NCBI GenBank assembly: GCA_031265005.1
Contig: JAISDD010000096.1
Span: 1-5,529 of the forward strand
Source: Syntrophomonadaceae bacterium
GTDB taxonomy: Bacteria > Bacillota > Syntrophomonadia > Syntrophomonadales > Syntrophomonadaceae
Direction: 5' to 3'
DNA length: 5,529 nucleotides
Part shown: in pieces, positions 1-5,510 of the stretch
How positions within the stretch are numbered: position 1 is the stretch's first letter
Layout of the letters: the number at the start of each line of letters is the position of its first letter
The notes under the pieces: generated by a model
What the model was told of the DNA's origin: nothing
Databases searched by the model: none
The model's input: only the letters and a program-made list of their open reading frames with translations
Made by a program: the position numbers and the translations under genes

Positions 1-66
1 TGTTGTACGCAAGGGCTTAAAAAATTAGCAATAAATACAAATAGAAAGTACGGCAATTATGGATGA
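1..66 (+). CDS. Possible 3' end of an upstream gene (partial)
   Basis: Frame 1 is open from the window edge to a TGA at 64-66, giving 21 residues that end KYGNYG; the other two forward frames stop by base 27. If real, its end overlaps the next start by 8 bases in an ATGGATGA arrangement, which would explain why the gene at 59 has no good ribosome binding site: ribosomes finishing this gene could re-initiate there. The fragment is too short to assign a family, and a chance open frame of this length is common in AT-rich DNA, so this is only a candidate. Confidence 0.3.
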   Translation, partial: CCTQGLKKLAINTNRKYGNYG

Positions 67-454
67 TGATAATGAAATATTGAAATCTTTAGAGCTTCCT
101 GCTACCATCATAGGAAGCTTAGAGTGGGCGCGGATGGAAAAGACGGAAGCGGCTATAGGGGAAGATGCTTTGCTGGAGCGTATCCTGAGCGAAAAACTGT
201 GGTCGAATGTGGAAATAATGTGGGTATTAAAGAAAATGGTCTTTTATTATGGTCAGAAAGACGCTTTGTTGCAAAAGATGCCAGCGGACAGGCTGTTTAT
301 GAACATGAATGATGTATTAAGGTGTTTTTTCTTAATTTTTGACATGCTGGATCCTGAATTTGATGATAATGTGCGCAGCTATGTCAGCAGCAAATTAACT
401 GACGCTACTTTTGGCGTCAGTCAGAGGACCAGGCAGTATTTGGGCAAAATGTAA
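59..454 (+). CDS. Uncharacterised acidic helical protein, 131 residues
   Basis: I do not recognise this protein. It is acidic (about 22 Asp/Glu against 16 Lys/Arg), starts with three Asp residues, has tryptophans at about 23, 48 and 55, a single Cys near 89, and looks mostly alpha-helical. The stretch around residues 86-97 (VLRCFFLIFDML) is hydrophobic but too short and interrupted for a confident membrane span; there is no signal peptide, so a cytoplasmic protein is the simplest reading. The ATG at 59 is the first start in the frame. It has only a weak purine stretch (AGAAAG, 43-48) upstream, but overlaps the stop of a possible preceding frame, suggesting translational coupling. A strong terminator lies 37 bases past the stop, so it is probably the last gene of an upstream transcript and not part of the dapF operon. 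Coding status rests on the open frame, protein-like composition and the terminator placement; no function is proposed. Confidence 0.7.
   Translation: MDDDNEILKSLELPATIIGSLEWARMEKTEAAIGEDALLERILSEKLWSNVEIMWVLKKMVFYYGQKDALLQKMPADRLFMNMNDVLRCFFLIFDMLDPEFDDNVRSYVSSKLTDATFGVSQRTRQYLGKM
398..421 (+). other. Perfect 8-bp inverted repeat inside the end of the 131-residue gene
   Basis: ACTGACGC (398-405) and GCGTCAGT (414-421) are exact reverse complements around an 8-base loop. A competing partner, GTCAG at 383-387, can pair with CTGAC at 399-403. There is no T-run after it, so it is not an intrinsic terminator. It lies within codons and may be coincidental or may affect mRNA stability. Confidence 0.4.
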
Positions 455-490
455 AAAAATATCCAAATATCAGCTAAAATATAAAGATAT

Positions 491-514
491 AAAAACGAGG
501 GGCCCCTCGTTTTT
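491..514. terminator. Bidirectional Rho-independent terminator
   Basis: This is a perfect 24-base palindrome: AAAAACGAGG, GGCC, CCTCGTTTTT. As RNA it forms a 10-bp stem with a four-base loop, GC-rich at the top, with A-tract and U-tract at the feet, the standard shape of an intrinsic terminator usable from both sides. It lies 37 bases after the stop of the 131-residue gene and insulates it from the dapF operon. Confidence 0.85.
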
Positions 515-840
515 AAAAATTTTGCCTGTAAATATTCAAGTTGCCATCACATAGAGGGGTCGCCCACTATGGACTGTTATGGGAAAGGACATATAACCGC
601 CAAAGTTTTGACTGTTTTTTAAAACTGCTTGAAATAGACCTTCAGACTGCAATATAACTGAAGCCTGTATAAAATTAGCTGGAATAATTACTCGCAGAAT
701 CATTTGCCTTTTCTGATAAGTTATGCTAAGACTACACAATAGCAATTGATTTTCGCAATATTGTAGACTTGGCGCGAGCCCGCTCATTTCTGGATTGCCA
801 CATCGCACTCTAAATACCTTGAAGGGCACTTAGGGCACGA
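515..840. other. Intergenic stretch with no supportable gene
   Basis: I see no convincing gene here on either strand. A minus-strand frame (829 to 536) begins with GTG, lacks a ribosome binding site and has no family features. Small dyads are present: CATAG/CTATG at 550-554 and 567-571, enclosing a GGG-TCG-CCC core, and CTTCAG/CTGAAG at 640-645 and 658-663. From about 774 the sequence changes to repeat-like DNA; CTGGATTGCCAC at 791-802 resembles the arms of dispersed GGATTGCCAC palindromes found in many bacterial genomes (inference from memory of such elements). Confidence 0.5.
780..791 (+). repeat. 12-base direct repeat, left copy
   Basis: CCGCTCATTTCT occurs here and again exactly at 977-988, about 197 bases apart. 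The flanks differ (GGATTG follows here, AGGAGC follows the other), so the shared core looks like a common piece of two repeat elements rather than a target-site duplication. Confidence 0.5.
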
Positions 841-863
841 GATTCTGGGCTAGTCCCAGAATC
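841..863. repeat. Perfect hairpin, first unit of the repeat mosaic
   Basis: GATTCTGGG (841-849) and CCCAGAATC (855-863) are exact reverse complements with a 5-base loop. No T-run follows. The right arm plus flank, TCCCAGAATCC (854-864), recurs with one change as TCCCGGAATCC at 896-906, linking this hairpin to the next element. Confidence 0.7.
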
Positions 864-875
864 CAAAGCAACGAT

Positions 876-966
876 CGTCAGTCCGGGAAGAACTGTCCCG
901 GAATCCATAAATACAACTTGGATTCCGGCATAAAGCCGGAACCTTGTGCCCCGAAGGGGTATGACA
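876..966. repeat. Composite palindromic repeat element of about 90 bp
   Basis: Three hairpins follow directly on one another: TCCGGGA/TCCCGGA (882-888, 896-902), TTCCGGC/GCCGGAA (923-929, 935-941) and CCCC/GGGG (949-952, 956-959). The edges carry short inverted ends, GTCA at 877-880 and TGAC at 962-965. GGAATCC (900-906) can alternatively pair with GGATTCC (920-926). The layout matches the dispersed 'GTCA...CCGGAATCC...TGAC' palindromic elements seen between genes in many bacteria. Whether it is multicopy in this genome cannot be seen from one window. Confidence 0.65.
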
Positions 967-1038
967 GGGCAGCAAACCGCTCATTTCTAGGAGCGAACGG
1001 CGCTGCTGTCCCCAACTTATTAAGTACGCCTGACAGCA
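963..1038. repeat. Nested inverted repeats with alternative pairings
   Basis: CGCTC (978-982) pairs with GAGCG (991-995). Around it, GACAG plus CAGC (963-967, 970-973, with a GG bulge) pair with GCTGCTGTC (1002-1010). The same TGCTGTC (1004-1010) is also an exact complement of GACAGCA at 1032-1038, so two structures exclude each other. The right copy of CCGCTCATTTCT (977-988) lies inside. It is probably another repeat unit; a switch-like role is only a possibility. Confidence 0.5.
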
Positions 1039-1119
1039 ATCTTTGTAAGGTATTCGGTTCTTTTCTCAGCATATTTGGAATAAAAATTTTCGATAATACA
1101 TTAAGAAGGGGGCCTTAAT

Positions 1120-1352
1120 ATCAAAAAGTTTCTGCTTAATTGCTGGTAGCGGTTTTAATATCAGCCGTCAATGCATTTTTGATTATTTATTCAGCGCCCC
1201 TGCAAGCAGTATGTCATACCACTGAGTTAAATTTATGGCTCTGGTTGTTTATAATTATTTTAACCGGCCCCCAAATTTTATTTAATTTAATAATGTATTT
1301 TAGTCAAAGTGTTTTAAAATCACCTGCCTATTATGCTAAAATGAATAATTAA
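1120..1352 (+). pseudogene. Probable decayed small hydrophobic membrane-protein gene
   Basis: An open frame of 70 codons runs from a TTG at 1140 to a TAA at 1350-1352. It would encode two membrane-spanning segments (about residues 1-20 and 31-53) and a short polar tail. That TTG follows an in-frame TAA directly and has no ribosome binding site. A good one does exist further up: AAGAAGGGGG at 1103-1112, 7 bases before ATC AAA AAG TTT CTG CTT AAT (1120-1140), which would read (M)KKFLLN, a typical start of a membrane protein, if ATC were ATG. That frame hits TAG at 1147-1149; a one-base deletion near 1138-1141 would join it to the hydrophobic frame. Seen: the frame, the purine-rich site, the stops. 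Inferred: loss of the start codon plus a frameshift. Alternatives are a real TTG-started 70-residue protein, or a non-coding AT-rich leader. No family recognised. Confidence 0.4.
1313..1342 (+). promoter_or_regulatory. Candidate sigma-A promoter for the dapF operon
   Basis: TAAAAT at 1337-1342 is preceded by TGC, giving an extended -10 (TGnTAAAAT, one mismatch to consensus), with TTTAAA at 1313-1318 as a weak -35 at an 18-base spacing. Transcription would start near 1349 and leave a leader of about 100 bases before dapF. A weaker alternative is TTGGAA (1075-1080) with TACATT (1097-1102) at 16 bases. AT-rich DNA gives many such matches, so this is provisional. Confidence 0.35.
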
Positions 1353-1451
1353 GTAATGATTATAAAAAAAGAAACCAATATTGCTGAAATTTTTCAACAG
1401 ACCGTTTTTTTATTACTTATTATTTTAATTTTCCTGATAGGAGGAGGGGTG

Positions 1452-2306
1452 ATGGATTTTGTTAAAATGCATGGAACCGGTAATGATTTTATTATTATAG
1501 ATGTTGATAATTGGGAAGATTTTGATAGATACCAGCCTTGGGCCTCAGCGCTTTGTGACCGCAATTTTGGAGTAGGCGCCGATGGCTTGATAGGAGTTGG
1601 CAAGGATAAAAAGGATGACATTTTTATGCGCATTTTTAATTCCGATGGCAGCGAAGCTGAAATGTGCGGAAATGGTATAAGATGTGTCGCGCATTATGCG
1701 AAACGTGAAAAAATAAGCGCGTCCGATCATATGTCAGTCAGAACTTTAGCGGGAATAAGACATTTGGAGATCTTCAATTTTGAAGGGCATGTTTCCCAGG
1801 TCAAAGTTGATATGGGAGAGCCTATTTTTAACCGGGAACTCATTCCCATGTCCGGAAGCGGTTCCAATATGGGAATAGAAATTGAAGCTTTGGGGAAAAA
1901 GTACGTTGCAACAGCTGTTTCCATGGGCAATCCTCATTGCGTAATTTTTGTTGATGACGTAAAGGCCGTTTTATTGGAGGAAGTGGGGCCGGTTTTGGAA
2001 AAAAACGCTTTGTTTCCAGCTAAGACTAATGTGGAATTCGTACAAGTAGCCGACGCTGAAAATTTAATCATGCGGGTTTGGGAAAGAGGAGCGGGTATTA
2101 CTAATGCTTGCGGTACCGGTGCTTGCGCGGCTTTAACCGCCGCCGTTTTAAATGATTATTCGTCTACCCGGGCTGGCGTTCAATTATTTGGAGGCACTTT
2201 GCTTATTGAATGGAAAAAAGATAGTGATAATAGGGTTTATATGACTGGGCCAGCCCAAGAAGTTTTCACCGGCAGCGTTGATTTGGATAAATTTTTTAGT
2301 AAATAA
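1452..2306 (+). CDS. dapF: Diaminopimelate epimerase
   Basis: DapF interconverts LL- and meso-diaminopimelate in the cytoplasm, supplying meso-DAP for peptidoglycan and lysine; it is a cofactor-independent two-base epimerase. The 284-residue product has the family's usual length and its diagnostic motifs: MHGTGNDF at 6-13, the first catalytic Cys in EMCGNGIRC (Cys72), MGNPH at 158-162, KTNVEF at 191-196, the ERGAG substrate loop at 211-215 and the second catalytic Cys in ACGTGAC (Cys220). The ATG at 1452 is chosen because GGAGG (1440-1444) sits 7 bases upstream and the protein then begins MDFVKMHG as expected. The frame stays open upstream to another ATG at 1356, which would add a 32-residue hydrophobic extension foreign to the family and containing the ribosome binding site, so that start is rejected. 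First gene of the operon; the aminotransferase gene follows after 30 bases. Confidence 0.97.
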   Translation: MDFVKMHGTGNDFIIIDVDNWEDFDRYQPWASALCDRNFGVGADGLIGVGKDKKDDIFMRIFNSDGSEAEMCGNGIRCVAHYAKREKISASDHMSVRTLAGIRHLEIFNFEGHVSQVKVDMGEPIFNRELIPMSGSGSNMGIEIEALGKKYVATAVSMGNPHCVIFVDDVKAVLLEEVGPVLEKNALFPAKTNVEFVQVADAENLIMRVWERGAGITNACGTGACAALTAAVLNDYSSTRAGVQLFGGTLLIEWKKDSDNRVYMTGPAQEVFTGSVDLDKFFSK

Positions 2307-2336
2307 ATTGTTGATAATTCTAGGAGGTTTAATAAA

Positions 2337-3509
2337 ATGAATGAAAGCATACCCATGCAAAATTTACCCCCGTATCTCTTTGCCCGCATTGAAAAGAAAA
2401 TAGAACAGGCTAAAGAACAGGGCGTTGACATTATTAACTTAGGGATAGGAGATCCTGATCTGCCTACTCCTAAACATATAGTGGACAGGATGGCGCTTAG
2501 TATTTATGACAGTTCTACGCATCAATATCCAAGTTCCGTAGGAAGGCTGGATTTCCGCACCTCTGTGGCCAATTGGTATAAAAGACGTTTTAATGTGGAC
2601 TTAGACCCCAGATCGGAAGCGGTAACTTTGATTGGCTCCAAAGAGGGAATTGCGCATATATCTTTTGCTTATATAGATAAAGGGGACGTTAATTTAATCC
2701 CGGATCCAGGGTATCCAGTCTATGGTATAGGTACACTCTTAGCGGGCGGGAGTTCATATGTCATGCCGCTGTTAGAAGAAAATAATTTTTTACCGGATTT
2801 AGAAAAAATTCCGTCTGATGTGGCTAAAAAAGCTAAATTAATGTTTTTGAATTATCCTAATAATCCAACTGGCGCAGTGGCTGATCTTAATTTTTTCAAA
2901 AAAGTGGTTGATTTCGCTAAAAATTACGATATATTAGTATGTCATGACGGACCTTATTCGGAAATCACTTTTGATGGAGTAAAAGCTCCAAGCTTTTTGG
3001 AAGTTCCGGGCGCGAAAGAAGTTGGTATTGAGTTTCATTCTTTGTCTAAAACTTATAATATGACAGGATGGAGAATAGGATGGGCGGTGGGACAATCGAA
3101 GGCTATCGAAGTTTTAGGGAGGATAAAATCCAATTTAGATTCCGGTGTTTTTGAAGCGGTTCAACACGCCGGCATTACAGCATTGGAAGGCCCTCAGGAT
3201 TGCGTAGCCGAAATTTGTAAAGTTTATCAAGAGCGTAAAGATGTAGTGCAAAAAGGATTGCAGAAAATGGGGTGGAACGTTAAAGGGCCGCAAGGTAGTT
3301 TATATTTTTGGGTTCCGGTCCCAGCAGGGTATACGTCGGAATCGTTTGCCGAAGAAGTGCTTGATAAAGCCGGAGTTATAATTACTCAAGGCAATGGTTA
3401 CGGTATTTATGGCGAAGGTTATTTCCGCATTGCTATGACAGTGGACAAAACGCGTATGGAAGGGGCTTTCGAACGTATGTATCAGGCGTTGGGAAAGGTT
3501 AAAGTTTGA
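2337..3509 (+). CDS. dapL: LL-diaminopimelate aminotransferase (class I/II PLP aminotransferase)
   Basis: This 390-residue fold-type I aminotransferase is predicted to convert tetrahydrodipicolinate plus glutamate to LL-diaminopimelate plus 2-oxoglutarate, bypassing the succinylase or acetylase steps. Visible motifs: [13 protein letters not shown] near the N-terminus (33-45), the GSKEG phosphate-binding turn (100-104), NYPNNPTG (172-179), HDGPYSE with PLP-contacting Asp204 and Tyr207, [14 protein letters not shown] with the Schiff-base Lys238, and YFRIAM with the carboxylate-binding Arg364. A strong AGGAGG (2322-2327) precedes the ATG by 9 bases. Sequence alone puts it among related aspartate/DAP aminotransferases; the specific call leans on overall resemblance to Bacillota DapL proteins and on lying directly behind dapF, whose substrate is the DapL product. 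An aspartate or aromatic aminotransferase remains the alternative. yicC follows after 4 bases. Confidence 0.85.
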   Translation: MNESIPMQNLPPYLFARIEKKIEQAKEQGVDIINLGIGDPDLPTPKHIVDRMALSIYDSSTHQYPSSVGRLDFRTSVANWYKRRFNVDLDPRSEAVTLIGSKEGIAHISFAYIDKGDVNLIPDPGYPVYGIGTLLAGGSSYVMPLLEENNFLPDLEKIPSDVAKKAKLMFLNYPNNPTGAVADLNFFKKVVDFAKNYDILVCHDGPYSEITFDGVKAPSFLEVPGAKEVGIEFHSLSKTYNMTGWRIGWAVGQSKAIEVLGRIKSNLDSGVFEAVQHAGITALEGPQDCVAEICKVYQERKDVVQKGLQKMGWNVKGPQGSLYFWVPVPAGYTSESFAEEVLDKAGVIITQGNGYGIYGEGYFRIAMTVDKTRMEGAFERMYQALGKVKV

Positions 3510-3513
3510 TGAT

Positions 3514-4392
3514 ATGATAAAAAGTATGACGGGGTTTGGCCGAGGTGTTTCCGAAGAAGACGGATATATGATATACTGCGAAATAAAGGGGCTTAATCAT
3601 CGATATTTAGACATCAGCATCCGTATGCCGAGGCCTTATATAATACTGGAAGATAAAATAAAATCAATGGTTAAGCAGTTTATAAATCGCGGCAGAGTGG
3701 AAATAAATATTGAGGTCAGAAAAACATCTGAATTACAGCATAGTATCAAACTTGACAAAGAATTAGCAATAACTTATTATAATAGTCTAAATGATCTAGC
3801 CAACATTTTGTCCATACCTCTTGAAGTTAGAATTATTGACTTGTTCAGGTTGCCGGAAGTGTTTTTTTTGGAGGAACAGGAAGAAGATCTTGATAAAGTT
3901 TGGAGATTCCTAGAAAAGGCTTTATTAATTGCTTTGGAAGACAAAGTAGCAATGCGTTGCAATGAAGGCGCTTATGTAGCTGCGGATATTAAAGAGCGAA
4001 ATCTTGCTAATAGGGCAAGAATCAAGCATTTGGAAGAAAGATCCCCGCGGGTGGAGGATGAATACAGAAGCAAACTGCAGCAGCGTATGAGTGAATTGTT
4101 TGCGGACGGAGCAGCTGATGAACAGCGTTTGTGGCAAGAAGCGGCGCTATTTGCTGATAAATCAAATGTTACTGAAGAGATCGTGAGATTACATAGCCAT
4201 ATCAAATATCTGGATGAACTTTTGGAAACTGGAGATGCTGTAGGCCGTAAATGTGATTTTCTTTTGCAGGAAATGTTCAGAGAGATCAATACAATAGCCT
4301 CTAAATCAAACGATTTGGAGATGAATAGAATTGTGGTGGATGTGAAAGCGGAATTGGAAAAAATACGGGAACAAGTTCAGAATATTGAGTGA
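3514..4392 (+). CDS. yicC: YicC/YloC family endoribonuclease
   Basis: Members of this family (E. coli YicC, B. subtilis YloC) are endoribonucleases linked to RNA turnover and stress or stationary-phase survival. The 292-residue product starts with the hallmark MIKSMTGFGRG, followed by NHRYLDISIRMP (28-39), NRGRVEINIE (58-67) and MRCNEGAYVAADI (147-159). The N-terminal YicC domain covers roughly residues 1-155. The C-terminal DUF1732 domain covers about the last 85, with GRKCDFLLQEMFREINTIAS (244-263) and SKSND, its best-conserved segment; Cys247 sits where Leu or Met is common. The charged, helical middle (about 160-240) could form a coiled coil. The ATG is 4 bases after the dapL stop, inside TGATGATATG, with no close Shine-Dalgarno (GGGAAAGG ends 15 bases upstream), so translation is probably coupled to dapL. 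remA follows after 43 bases without a terminator. Confidence 0.95.
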   Translation: MIKSMTGFGRGVSEEDGYMIYCEIKGLNHRYLDISIRMPRPYIILEDKIKSMVKQFINRGRVEINIEVRKTSELQHSIKLDKELAITYYNSLNDLANILSIPLEVRIIDLFRLPEVFFLEEQEEDLDKVWRFLEKALLIALEDKVAMRCNEGAYVAADIKERNLANRARIKHLEERSPRVEDEYRSKLQQRMSELFADGAADEQRLWQEAALFADKSNVTEEIVRLHSHIKYLDELLETGDAVGRKCDFLLQEMFREINTIASKSNDLEMNRIVVDVKAELEKIREQVQNIE

Positions 4393-4405
4393 GGTTAATA
4401 ACATT

Positions 4406-4435
4406 TAAGGAGGTGTATCCGGATATCCGGGTGAT
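4406..4435 (+). promoter_or_regulatory. remA leader: perfect Shine-Dalgarno, then a palindrome before the start
   Basis: TAAGGAGGTG (4406-4415) is a full-length match to the 16S rRNA anti-Shine-Dalgarno, but AGGAGG (4408-4413) ends 22 bases before the remA ATG, far beyond the usual 5-10. Between them lies the perfect palindrome CCGGATATCCGG (4419-4430); as RNA it can form a CCGG/CCGG stem with an AUAU loop, extended by pairs 4418-4431, 4417-4432 and 4416-4433 (two G-U). Folding would bring the Shine-Dalgarno near the ATG. An in-frame TAA at 4406-4408 and the absence of any start codon between exclude a longer remA. As DNA, the palindrome could also be a protein-binding site. Confidence 0.6.
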
Positions 4436-4696
4436 ATGGATATTAAATTAGTAAACATAGGTTTTGGTAATATTGTTGCGGTTAACAGGATTGTTGCAAT
4501 TGTGGGGCCTGAATCTGCTCCTATAAAAAGGGTTATTCAAGAAGCAAGAGAGAAAGGAACGTTGATTGACGCTACTTATGGCAGAAGGACCCGAGCGGTT
4601 ATTGTTGCCGACAGCGGCCATGTTATATTATCGGCAGTTCAGCCTGAAACAGTGGCGAATCGCCTTTCGTCAAAAGAAATTAATGAAGAAGCTTGA
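4436..4696 (+). CDS. remA: RemA-type DNA-binding regulator (DUF370)
   Basis: RemA of Bacillus subtilis is a small DNA-binding protein that activates biofilm-matrix and osmoprotection genes; it assembles into ring-like oligomers. This 86-residue protein matches the family almost end to end: [20 protein letters not shown] (3-22), [20 protein letters not shown] (25-44), [13 protein letters not shown] (45-57), the basic segment thought to contact DNA, and [14 protein letters not shown] (64-77). No signal peptide or membrane segment, so cytoplasmic. The ATG is the only possible start after an in-frame TAA, and matches the family's N-terminus; its leader is unusual and is listed separately. The position between yicC and gmk is the conserved one in Bacillota. 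What it regulates in this organism cannot be read from the window. Confidence 0.95.
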   Translation: MDIKLVNIGFGNIVAVNRIVAIVGPESAPIKRVIQEAREKGTLIDATYGRRTRAVIVADSGHVILSAVQPETVANRLSSKEINEEA

Positions 4697-4708
4697 AAAA
4701 TAAAACGC

Positions 4709-5311
4709 ATGATTAAGAACAAGAACGGTATCTTATTTGTAATTTCAGGGCCTTCCGGAGTAGGCAAAGGTACCATTACGAAGGCTTTGTTTGAAAAAAT
4801 TTCTAACGTATTGCTGTCTGTTTCCGTGACTACAAGAATACCTAGGAACGGAGAAATTCAAGGAAATAATTATTTTTTTGTAAATATCCATGAATTTGAA
4901 CAGATGATCAATGATGATGGATTTTTAGAATGGGCGCAAGTTTACCAGAATTACTATGGGACGCCGAGAAAGTTTGTCATGGAAAATTTGGCGCGTAAAC
5001 GGGATATAATTTTAGAGATCGATACTCAGGGAGCCTTGCAGGTTAAGAAGAACATGCCGCAGGGTATATTTATATTTATAGCGCCCCCCAATGTGGCAGA
5101 ATTGGCTAAACGTATAAAATTGAGAGGTAAAGATTCAGAGGAAAGTATTCAAACCAGATTGTCCGCGGTAAAGCAGGAATTGGAACATATGAAATTCTAT
5201 GATTATGTAGTGGTTAATGAAGATTTAGAATTGGCGGTCGAGAAGGTTAAAGCGATAATTATAGCCGAACGATGCCGATACGGTAATATATTAATGGAGG
5301 GATCGAGTTGA
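4709..5311 (+). CDS. gmk: Guanylate kinase
   Basis: Guanylate kinase phosphorylates GMP (and dGMP) to GDP with ATP in the cytoplasm, essential for GTP supply and for salvage linked to ppGpp metabolism. The 200-residue length is typical. The Walker A P-loop is SGPSGVGKGT at 13-22 (Lys20). The GMP-binding region follows, with SVSVTTRIPRNGE (37-49) carrying the two substrate Arg residues and GNNYFFV (52-58), then FLEWAQVYQNYYGTP (72-86) and ILEIDTQGALQVK (101-113). The lid region includes KRIKLRGKDSEESIQTRL (134-151), rich in nucleotide-contacting Arg. The ATG at 4709 lies 12 bases after the remA stop with only A-rich DNA before it and no recognisable Shine-Dalgarno, suggesting coupling to remA; no better start exists because the P-loop begins at residue 13. 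The stop overlaps the rpoZ start. Confidence 0.97.
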   Translation: MIKNKNGILFVISGPSGVGKGTITKALFEKISNVLLSVSVTTRIPRNGEIQGNNYFFVNIHEFEQMINDDGFLEWAQVYQNYYGTPRKFVMENLARKRDIILEIDTQGALQVKKNMPQGIFIFIAPPNVAELAKRIKLRGKDSEESIQTRLSAVKQELEHMKFYDYVVVNEDLELAVEKVKAIIIAERCRYGNILMEGSS

Positions 5312-5496
5312 TACCCACTTCAACAAAAGATTTGATTAACATTGCTAACAGCAAATATGCGGTGGTGGTCGCAGTAGCTAAACGAGCCAGAGAGTTATCG
5401 GAACATAATAAAAATAATACCGATTATCGTCTTTCAACTATGGTAACATATGCCTTGGATGAAATATTAACAGAAAAAATCACAGTTAAAAAATAG
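5308..5496 (+). CDS. rpoZ: DNA-directed RNA polymerase subunit omega
   Basis: Omega is the small subunit that wraps the C-terminus of beta-prime, assists RNA polymerase assembly and in many bacteria takes part in ppGpp response. The 62-residue protein is at the short end for the family, as in Bacillota. It has the conserved core SKYAVVVAVAKRARELSE (15-32), in which the VAKRAR segment is diagnostic, and ends with MVTYALDEILTEKI (45-58), the usual closing helix. The start is TTG at 5308, overlapping the gmk TGA in a TTGA; GGAGG at 5296-5300 lies 7 bases upstream inside gmk, and no ATG or GTG start fits the family's N-terminus, so TTG is well supported. The next gene begins 14 bases after the stop. 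Pairing with gmk is conserved in many bacteria, a sensible match given that both connect to guanine nucleotides. Confidence 0.95.
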   Translation: MIPTSTKDLINIANSKYAVVVAVAKRARELSEHNKNNTDYRLSTMVTYALDEILTEKITVKK

Positions 5497-5510
5497 TTGG
5501 GGTGAGAGGT

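Noticed and set aside
124..312. 62-codon plus-strand frame inside the 131-residue gene
   Set aside because: Out-of-phase shadow of the longer frame with an implausible composition.
536..829. Minus-strand 97-codon open frame
   Set aside because: It starts with GTG without a ribosome binding site, its first part runs through repeat-like DNA, and the translation has no domain or motif I recognise.
841..1010. Hairpin block as a CRISPR array or tandem terminator
   Set aside because: Repeats are not evenly spaced or identical, there are no spacers, and no hairpin is followed by a T-run.
878..1118. Open frames on both strands over the hairpin block (minus 1072-878, plus 918-1118)
   Set aside because: They are made mostly of palindromic repeat DNA, have no ribosome binding sites and overlap each other; best explained as chance frames in repeats.
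1404..1411. T-run (GTTTTTTTAT) before dapF as a terminator
   Set aside because: There is no stable GC stem just before the T-run.
1394..1937. Several minus-strand frames opposite dapF
   Set aside because: All are antisense to clear DapF motifs and lack start signals.
3972..4289. 105-codon minus-strand frame opposite yicC
   Set aside because: It lies fully antisense to the well-conserved yicC; Ser/Cys/Leu-rich composition is what the reverse strand of that gene produces.
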